Shown here one piece after another: positions 1 to 5,095 of a DNA stretch of 5,095 bases (position 1 is its first letter; every line of letters begins with the position of its first letter). Source of the stretch: Bacteroidota bacterium (lineage in GTDB: Bacteria > Bacteroidota > Bacteroidia > Bacteroidales > UBA10428); assembly GCA_017860375.1 (NCBI GenBank), contig JAGDMB010000215.1, positions 1 through 5,095 of the forward strand, written 5' to 3'. The notes below the pieces were generated by a model. That model worked only from the letters and a program-made list of their open reading frames with translations, ran no database searches and was not told the origin of the DNA. The position numbers and the translations under genes were made by a program.

Positions 1-47
1 TGAATACCCAAAAATAATTTGAAATACAATTTATAAAAACCATCGCT

Positions 48-1823
48 ATGAAAAGACTGAACGGGTCCAATCCCAAAATCGGCATTCGTCCTGCCATCGA
101 CGGAAGACGAAAGGGCATACGGGAATCACTTGAAAACCAGACCATGGGGATGGCCCGGAATGTGGCAAAACTTCTTGAGACACTGAAGCATCCTGATGGA
201 AGCCGTGTGGAATGTGTTATTGCGGATACCTGCATCGGTGGTGTAACCGAGGCCGCTATGGCAGCTGACAAATTCAGGCTTGAAGGGGTGGGGGTCAGCC
301 TTACCGTAACGCCTTGCTGGTGCTATGGCAGCGAGACCATCGACATGGATCCGCATATGCCCAAGGCCATTTGGGGATTTAACGGAACGGAGCGGCCCGG
401 GGCTGTATACCTTGCCGCTGCACTGGCCGGGCACAACCAAAAAGGACTGCCTGCATTCGGCATATACGGTCAGGATGTCCAGGACGCAGGTGATAATAAA
501 ATTCCGGCCGACGTGAAGGAAAAACTGATTCGCTTTGCGAAAGCCGGACTTGCGGCTGCCACCATGCGAGGCAGATCCTATCTTTCTGTGGGTTCGGTTT
601 CCATGGGCATTGCCGGCTCCATTGTGCAGGAAGATTTTTTCCAGTCTTTTCTTGGTATGCGGAACGAATATGTGGATATGAGTGAGATCACCCGCCGTAT
701 TGACCTTGCGATTTACGACCGTGAGGAATACAAACGAGCCATGAATTGGGTAAGGAATAATTGCAGGGAAGGAACGGATTTAAATAAGGCGGAAGGGCAA
801 AGAACGGGAAACCGGAAAAAGGAAGATTGGGAATTCGTGGTGAAGATGACCCTCATCCTTCGCGACCTGATGATTGGAAATCCTGTTCTGCAGAAGATGG
901 AATTCGGCGAGGAAGCCCTGGGACATAATGCCATTGCATCGGGTTTCCAGGGGCAGCGTCAGTGGACGGATCATTTTCCCAACGGTGATTTCTCCGAGGC
1001 CATCCTGAATTCTTCCTTTGACTGGAACGGGATACGGCAGCCCTTTATCGTGGCCACCGAAAATGATTCGCTCAACGCGACAGCGATGCTGTTCGGACAT
1101 CTGCTTACCAATACCGCACAGATCTTTGCCGATGTACGCACATACTGGAGTCCCCAGGCCGTGAAAAGGGTTACCGGCAAAAGCCTCACCGGAATGGCCC
1201 GCAACGGTATCATCCACCTGATCAATTCGGGATCTGCATCGCTTGACGGCACCGGGCAGCAAAGCGACAGGAATGGCAATCCGGTGATGAAACCGCACTG
1301 GGAGATTACCGCCGCAGATGTAAAGGCATGCCTTGATGCCACGGAGTGGTGCCCCGCTGTGAGGGAATATTTCAGGGGAGGAGGCTTTTCGAGTTGCTAC
1401 CTTTCCAAAGGCGGTATGCCGGTTACCATGTCGCGCGTTAACCTGGTAAAAGGACTGGGACCGGTATTGCAGGTAGCGGAAGGGTATTCGGTCGATGTTT
1501 CACAGGATGTACATAAAATTCTGAACGAGCGTACCGACAGAACCTGGCCGACCACATGGTTTGCACCCGTACTCACGGGCAGGGGCGCCTTCACCGATGT
1601 GTATTCCGTAATGGCGAACTGGGGAGCCAACCATGGCGCGATCAGCTATGGCCATATTGGAGCTGACCTGATCACACTGGCCTCGATGCTGCGCATTCCG
1701 GTATGTATGCACAATGTCGCTGAGGAAAAGATCTTTCGGCCGAGTGCCTGGAGCGCCTTCGGAATGGATGCGGAAGGAGCTGATTTCAGGGCGTGTGCTG
1801 CATATGGACCCCTGTATAAATAA
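48..1823 (+). CDS. fucI: L-fucose isomerase (EC 5.3.1.25)
   Basis: This 591-residue cytoplasmic enzyme interconverts L-fucose and L-fuculose, the first step of L-fucose catabolism; the family also accepts D-arabinose. The length equals that of E. coli FucI (591), and the protein reads as homologous end to end: an N1 domain (about 1-170), N2 (about 171-350) and a C-terminal catalytic domain (about 350-591). The Mn2+-binding triad known in E. coli (Glu337, Asp361, His528) appears here one residue later: Glu338 in VATEND, Asp362 in IFADVRTYW and His529 in NWGANHG. Other family blocks include TPCWCYGSET (88-97), GADLITLASMLRIPVCMHNV (538-557) and the C-terminal YGPLYK. The ATG at 48 gives the family-typical N-terminus (KIGIRPAIDGRRKG). 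No Shine-Dalgarno sequence precedes it, and the leader is A/T-rich. Family members form hexamers. The usual fuc partners are not in the window, so any operon would have to extend to the left. The gene looks intact. Confidence 0.97.
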   Translation: MKRLNGSNPKIGIRPAIDGRRKGIRESLENQTMGMARNVAKLLETLKHPDGSRVECVIADTCIGGVTEAAMAADKFRLEGVGVSLTVTPCWCYGSETIDMDPHMPKAIWGFNGTERPGAVYLAAALAGHNQKGLPAFGIYGQDVQDAGDNKIPADVKEKLIRFAKAGLAAATMRGRSYLSVGSVSMGIAGSIVQEDFFQSFLGMRNEYVDMSEITRRIDLAIYDREEYKRAMNWVRNNCREGTDLNKAEGQRTGNRKKEDWEFVVKMTLILRDLMIGNPVLQKMEFGEEALGHNAIASGFQGQRQWTDHFPNGDFSEAILNSSFDWNGIRQPFIVATENDSLNATAMLFGHLLTNTAQIFADVRTYWSPQAVKRVTGKSLTGMARNGIIHLINSGSASLDGTGQQSDRNGNPVMKPHWEITAADVKACLDATEWCPAVREYFRGGGFSSCYLSKGGMPVTMSRVNLVKGLGPVLQVAEGYSVDVSQDVHKILNERTDRTWPTTWFAPVLTGRGAFTDVYSVMANWGANHGAISYGHIGADLITLASMLRIPVCMHNVAEEKIFRPSAWSAFGMDAEGADFRACAAYGPLYK

Positions 1824-1829
1824 GTATTC

Positions 1830-4205
1830 CTATTCATCCTTTAATACCTCCGCCGGATTGCTCCTTGCAGCCCTGAGAATCTGGTAGCTGATGGTAGCCA
1901 GCGCCACTGCAAATATGATCAGGGTGGCGAGGAGGAATTCCCAAATCTGTATTTGATACATATGGGCTCCGGGCAAAACCTTATAGACACCGAAGGCAGC
2001 CGGCCAGGCGATCACAATGGACAACAGAAGCAGTTTCAGGAATCCGGAGGACAAGGTCACATAAAGGCTTCGGGTGGAAAAACCGAGCACCTTGCGGATG
2101 CCGATTTCTTTCATTTTTCGTTTGGTGAAGAACATAATCAGGCCAAATAAACCGATGGAAGAGATGATGATGGATATGACGGCAAAAAATATGCAAACAT
2201 TGCGAAAGTGACTCCATGCACGGGCAGAATTGTCATTTATAATGAGTGACTGAAAATCAGTAAATGCAAATACATCATCGGGAAAAAATGCCTCGAATTC
2301 ATCTTTTACCTCTTTCATGGCTTCTGTCCGTTTTTCCGGGGCATACCGGATCGTATACACTCCTTCAAGGTCTGCGGTGTCATTAATAAGCTTATACATA
2401 TGCGGTTCTATTTTACTGTGCACTGAAAACGGAAAGTAATCTTTTATTACGCCGATGACTTCTATGTCCCTGTCCCGTTGGTGTATGCGTTTCCCTACCG
2501 GCTGGTCCCAGCGGAAAAACCTGGCGGCTGTTTCGTTAATCAGGCATTTATCGGCATCCGATGGATATTCTCTCGAAAAATTCCGGCCTTCTGCCATTTT
2601 CAGCCCGAAGGTCGGTACGAAATCATAGTTTATTTTGCTGATGCGAACAAATACTTTTTCATCGGGCTGCGAACCTTCCCATTGCAAATCATTTCCTCCG
2701 GGAAGGATGAATGGAATGTAATCCGAGAAACAGGCTTCGGTAATTTCAGGATGCTGCAACAACCGTCCCCTCAATTGATCAAAAGATCCCTTTTTATCGG
2801 TGACCAGATTGGCATACAAAAGGTTTCTTGTGTCAAAGCCCATGTCATGGGTGATCAGAAAATTCGTTTGTCTGTATACGATAAAGCCTGCAATAAGAAG
2901 AAATATGGATATGCAGAACTGCCCTGTCACCAATATTTTTTTCAGACTTACGCCATTGGAGTTATCCTCGATGAATTTTTGCTTCAGTGCCCTGACAGGA
3001 TTAAAAGCCGTTATTACAAAAGAAGGATAAAGGCCGGATACAAAACCGGTGAGCAAGGTGACGGCAAGGATGATCAGCAATAACTTCCAGTCCTCATATA
3101 CATGACTGAGAAGAGGGTATCCCAGTAACCGGTTGAATAAGGGAATGGCCATTTGCGCGACAAGAATTCCCAATAAACCGGCCAGTAAGGCAATGATAAC
3201 CGATTCGGATACAAACTGTATCCAAAGTGTTTTCCTGGAAAAACCTACGGTTTTTTTAATGCCGATCTCCCTGAACCGGTTGGTGGCATTAGCAGTCTGC
3301 AGGTTAATAAAGTTTATGGCCGATAGTACCAGGATCAGCAGGGCTATGAGATAGAGCAGCCCCATGGCGACGATGTAATCATGCTCAAAGAAAGGAGTGA
3401 GGTGGAGCTTGGAAAGTGGCCGGAGATAAGGATGATGCTCTTTCCGGTAGTCTTTCAGGGCATCGTAAATCTTTGCATCCACGGTTGACGGGTTCGCATT
3501 CTCCTTCAGCAGGACATACGTATAAAAGGTGTACGCCCAGAAGTTCTTTTCATAATCTGTCCAGCCGGTGATGGCTGAAAATGAATTCATCGGTAGCAGG
3601 TAATCCTGTCTCAGTTCAGTATTTTCAGGGAGGTCTTCGTATACACCGGTTACCGTAAAAGCAACTTTATTTTCACCATACACCTGCCTGCCCAGCGCTT
3701 TTTTCTCGCCGAAAAGTTTTTTTGCCACTTCCTGCGAAAGAACTATGGAATAAGGCTCACGAAGTGCATCGGCAGGATTGCCCTCAATAAATGTATAGGT
3801 GAAGATTTCAAATACGGAGGGATCGGCAAAATAGCCATCGGTCACCAGTACCTGATTTTGTCTGTCTTTTGATAAGAATACACCGTTTTTGTTTTTATCC
3901 CTAACGGAATGCATCAGCGCTATTTTTTCAATTTCAGGCATGCCGGGTAATACCTGCCTGCTTAAGGCTGCAGTGACACTCCAGGTGTGTTTTATGACAT
4001 TCTCCTGCTGATCCATAAACAATTGCAGCCTGTAGATCCGTGCATAATTTGCATTATGTGAATCCCAGGTCATTTCTTTTTGGATGTAGGCGCTTAGCAG
4101 GATAAATGTTGCAAATCCGACCATCAGATTTGTGATGATAATTAAGGAGAACAGTTTGTTGTTCATCAGGTTCCGGTAGAACAGAAGCATGATTTGCCTG
4201 ATCAT
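1830..4205 (-). CDS. ABC transporter permease, duplicated MacB/FtsX type
   Basis: This 791-residue inner-membrane protein is the permease of an ABC transporter in the MacB/FtsX/LolCE superfamily. It has two similar halves. Half one: TM1 (about 18-40), a periplasmic MacB_PCD-like domain (about 41-280) and three TMs (281-303, 330-355, 374-396). Half two: TM5 (about 424-444), a second periplasmic domain (about 445-667) and TMs at 668-692, 719-740 and 755-775. Each half carries the cytoplasmic coupling loop between its second and third helices: EIGIKKTVGFSRKTLW (313-328) and EIGIRKVLGFSTRSLY (700-715). Each half ends in an FNPVRALK or SNPAEVLK tail. E. coli MacB has four TMs plus a fused ATPase; this eight-TM form without an ATPase is typical of Bacteroidota. 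The start gives the usual N-terminus with YRNLMNNK before TM1; no Shine-Dalgarno is visible. The ATPase gene lies 40 bp upstream on the same strand, so the two are probably cotranscribed. The substrate is unknown; drug or peptide efflux, lipoprotein handling or envelope signalling are all possible. Confidence 0.93.
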   Translation of the reverse strand: MIRQIMLLFYRNLMNNKLFSLIIITNLMVGFATFILLSAYIQKEMTWDSHNANYARIYRLQLFMDQQENVIKHTWSVTAALSRQVLPGMPEIEKIALMHSVRDKNKNGVFLSKDRQNQVLVTDGYFADPSVFEIFTYTFIEGNPADALREPYSIVLSQEVAKKLFGEKKALGRQVYGENKVAFTVTGVYEDLPENTELRQDYLLPMNSFSAITGWTDYEKNFWAYTFYTYVLLKENANPSTVDAKIYDALKDYRKEHHPYLRPLSKLHLTPFFEHDYIVAMGLLYLIALLILVLSAINFINLQTANATNRFREIGIKKTVGFSRKTLWIQFVSESVIIALLAGLLGILVAQMAIPLFNRLLGYPLLSHVYEDWKLLLIILAVTLLTGFVSGLYPSFVITAFNPVRALKQKFIEDNSNGVSLKKILVTGQFCISIFLLIAGFIVYRQTNFLITHDMGFDTRNLLYANLVTDKKGSFDQLRGRLLQHPEITEACFSDYIPFILPGGNDLQWEGSQPDEKVFVRISKINYDFVPTFGLKMAEGRNFSREYPSDADKCLINETAARFFRWDQPVGKRIHQRDRDIEVIGVIKDYFPFSVHSKIEPHMYKLINDTADLEGVYTIRYAPEKRTEAMKEVKDEFEAFFPDDVFAFTDFQSLIINDNSARAWSHFRNVCIFFAVISIIISSIGLFGLIMFFTKRKMKEIGIRKVLGFSTRSLYVTLSSGFLKLLLLSIVIAWPAAFGVYKVLPGAHMYQIQIWEFLLATLIIFAVALATISYQILRAARSNPAEVLKDE

Positions 4206-4245
4206 GGTGTAGTAAATTTTATTGTTGGAAATTAAAAGATTATAG
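4206..4245 (-). other. Spacer between ATPase and permease genes
   Basis: This 40 bp AT-rich gap separates the ATPase stop codon (TAA) from the permease ATG. I see no hairpin followed by a T-run, no TAnnTTTG-like promoter and no Shine-Dalgarno sequence in it. This supports read-through cotranscription of the two genes, although a gap this size does not prove it. Confidence 0.6.
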
Positions 4246-4941
4246 TTACCCGGCTATGTGGAATTCTCTTTCAATACGCTCGGTGACGATATGGCCATCA
4301 AACAGGTTCACAATCCGGTGAGCCCTGTCGGCATGACTCAGTGAATGAGTGACCATTACAATCGTGGTGCCGCTTGCGTTAAGCTCCTCCAGCAATTGCA
4401 TTACCTGTTCCCCATTGACCGAATCGAGATTGCCGGTAGGTTCGTCGGCGAGAATAAGTTTGGGATCTGTGATCAGCGCACGGGCTACTGCCACGCGTTG
4501 TTGCTGTCCGCCTGACAATTGTTTCGGAAAGTGCTTTCTGCGGTGAGCGATACGCATTTGTTCGAGTATCCGCTCCACTTTTTCTTTGCGAACAGAACCG
4601 GATGCTTTCATCGCTATCAAAGGAAGTTCGATGTTCTCGTAAACCGTAAGTTCATCAATCAGGTTAAAGCTTTGAAATACAAAACCAATATTCCCTTTCC
4701 GGATCCTGGTCCGTTGACTTTCATTGAAATGCGTCACGTCAATCCCATCAAAATAATACGTTCCCGAAGACGGATTATCCAGTAATCCCAGTATATTCAG
4801 AAGGGTCGATTTACCGCATCCCGAAGGACCCATGATGGCAACAAATTCACCTTTTTTCACTTCAAAATTCACCCGGTTGAGGGCGGTCGTTTCGACGATT
4901 TCGGTACGAAAGACTTTAGAAAGATTTGCCGTTTGTAACAT
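4246..4941 (-). CDS. ABC transporter ATP-binding protein, LolD/MacB/FtsE type
   Basis: This 231-residue protein is a single nucleotide-binding domain that hydrolyses ATP at the cytoplasmic face to drive the permease encoded just downstream. All motifs are intact: Walker A GPSGCGKST (38-46), Q-loop Gln90 in GFVFQSFNL, ABC signature LSGGQQQR (142-149), Walker B LILADEP (162-168) with catalytic Glu167, D-loop NLDS (171-174) and the switch His199 in VMVTHS. The length, the opening NLSKVF and the NIELPLIA segment after the Q-loop fit the LolD/MacB/FtsE subfamily, whose partners are FtsX-fold permeases. That agrees with the neighbour. It is the first gene of an apparent two-gene operon, preceded by about 150 bp of AT-rich non-coding DNA. 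No Shine-Dalgarno precedes the ATG. A specific name such as lolD or macB is not justified, because this subfamily serves many different transporters. Confidence 0.95.
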   Translation of the reverse strand: MLQTANLSKVFRTEIVETTALNRVNFEVKKGEFVAIMGPSGCGKSTLLNILGLLDNPSSGTYYFDGIDVTHFNESQRTRIRKGNIGFVFQSFNLIDELTVYENIELPLIAMKASGSVRKEKVERILEQMRIAHRRKHFPKQLSGGQQQRVAVARALITDPKLILADEPTGNLDSVNGEQVMQLLEELNASGTTIVMVTHSLSHADRAHRIVNLFDGHIVTERIEREFHIAG

Positions 4942-4994
4942 AGATTTTTGATTTTATGAACCTTATACTAAAGGCGTGCCATATGTTTAATAAT

Positions 4995-5028
4995 CAGATA
5001 TACAGTGTTATGTGAAAACAGATTCAAC
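4995..5028 (-). promoter_or_regulatory. Candidate Bacteroidota-type promoter for the ABC operon
   Basis: Reading the minus strand, TATATCTG (5002 to 4995) matches the Bacteroidota -7 consensus TAnnTTTG with one mismatch. GTTG (5028 to 5025) lies 22 bp upstream and is one mismatch from the -33 TTTG box; the usual spacing is about 19-21 bp. Transcription would start near 4990, giving a leader of about 50 nt before the ATPase ATG. The location is right for an operon promoter, but both boxes are imperfect. An overlapping weaker alternative is TAACACTG (5010 to 5003) with TTTG at 5032 to 5029. Confidence 0.3.
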
Positions 5029-5043
5029 CAAATTGTCAAAAAA

Positions 5044-5076
5044 TTTTACGTTTTATTGTAAATTTATTTTACATTT
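5044..5076. repeat. TTTAC/GTAAA repeat cluster upstream of the ABC operon
   Basis: A ten-base element TTTTACnTTT occurs twice in direct orientation, at 5044-5053 and 5067-5076, 23 bp apart start to start (about two helical turns). Between them, GTAAA at 5058-5062 is in inverted orientation. The result is a perfect inverted repeat TGTAAA-N5-TTTACA at 5057-5073 and a second one, TTTAC-N8-GTAAA, at 5045-5062. The cluster lies just upstream of the promoter candidate, where a regulator could bind. The stretch is very AT-rich, so chance is a serious alternative. Confidence 0.4.
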
Positions 5077-5095
5077 AATCTGATTTTTTCAATAA

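Noticed and set aside
1..3. TGA at the very start as the stop codon of an upstream gene.
   Set aside because: Three bases cannot be assigned to a reading frame without the preceding sequence.
15..21. TAATTTG upstream of fucI as a possible -7 promoter box.
   Set aside because: It is one base shorter than TAnnTTTG, and the matching -33 box would fall outside the window. In such AT-rich DNA this is not enough to call a promoter.
780..1298. A 172-codon open frame on the minus strand inside fucI, with an overlapping one at 971-1342.
   Set aside because: These are antisense shadows of the strongly conserved fucI reading frame; neither has recognisable domains or start signals.
1824..1847. GTATT/AATAC inverted repeat at the convergent junction as a bidirectional terminator.
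   Set aside because: The stem is only five mostly A/T pairs with a 14-base loop and no following T-run, too weak for an intrinsic terminator.
2478..3083. A 201-codon open frame on the plus strand, antisense to the permease gene.
   Set aside because: It lies wholly inside a well-supported gene, its translation resembles no family I know, it has no convincing start context, and the permease coding match accounts for the sequence.
5035..5040. A TTGACA hexamer on the minus strand as a classical sigma-70 -35 box for the ABC operon.
   Set aside because: At 17 bp spacing the downstream hexamer is TTCACA, which does not resemble TATAAT, and Bacteroidota primary sigma factors do not use the E. coli consensus.

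Overview
The window holds three complete protein-coding genes and looks like ordinary chromosomal sequence from a member of the Bacteroidota. The taxonomic call is an inference. It rests on the roughly 790-residue permease with two MacB/FtsX-type halves paired with a separate ATPase (a common Bacteroidota arrangement), the absence of Shine-Dalgarno sequences before any start, and a promoter-like element resembling the Bacteroidota TAnnTTTG box. I cannot name a genus.

Layout: positions 48-1823 (+) encode a full-length L-fucose isomerase (FucI) with all three expected metal-binding residues. It converges on a two-gene operon on the minus strand, with 6 bp between the stop codons. Read in the direction of transcription, that operon is an ABC-transporter ATPase of the LolD/MacB/FtsE type (4941-4246), a 40 bp gap, then a large FtsX-family permease (4205-1830). 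Upstream of the ATPase, 4942-5095 is an AT-rich non-coding stretch with a weak promoter candidate and a cluster of TTTAC/GTAAA repeats. There are no RNA genes, mobile elements, CRISPR arrays or recognisable intrinsic terminators.

Function: FucI converts L-fucose to L-fuculose in the first step of fucose catabolism. Its usual partners (kinase, aldolase, permease, regulator) are not in the window. The ATPase and permease almost certainly form one inner-membrane complex of the MacB/FtsX/LolCDE superfamily. Its substrate cannot be read from the sequence, and no adaptor (MacA-like) or outer-membrane channel gene accompanies it here. Nothing links the fucose gene and the transporter beyond adjacency.

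I looked for an undescribed system and did not find one. The points most worth a second look are the repeat cluster upstream of the transporter operon, the tight convergent junction, the transporter's lack of an adaptor, and a base-composition contrast between fucI and the permease.
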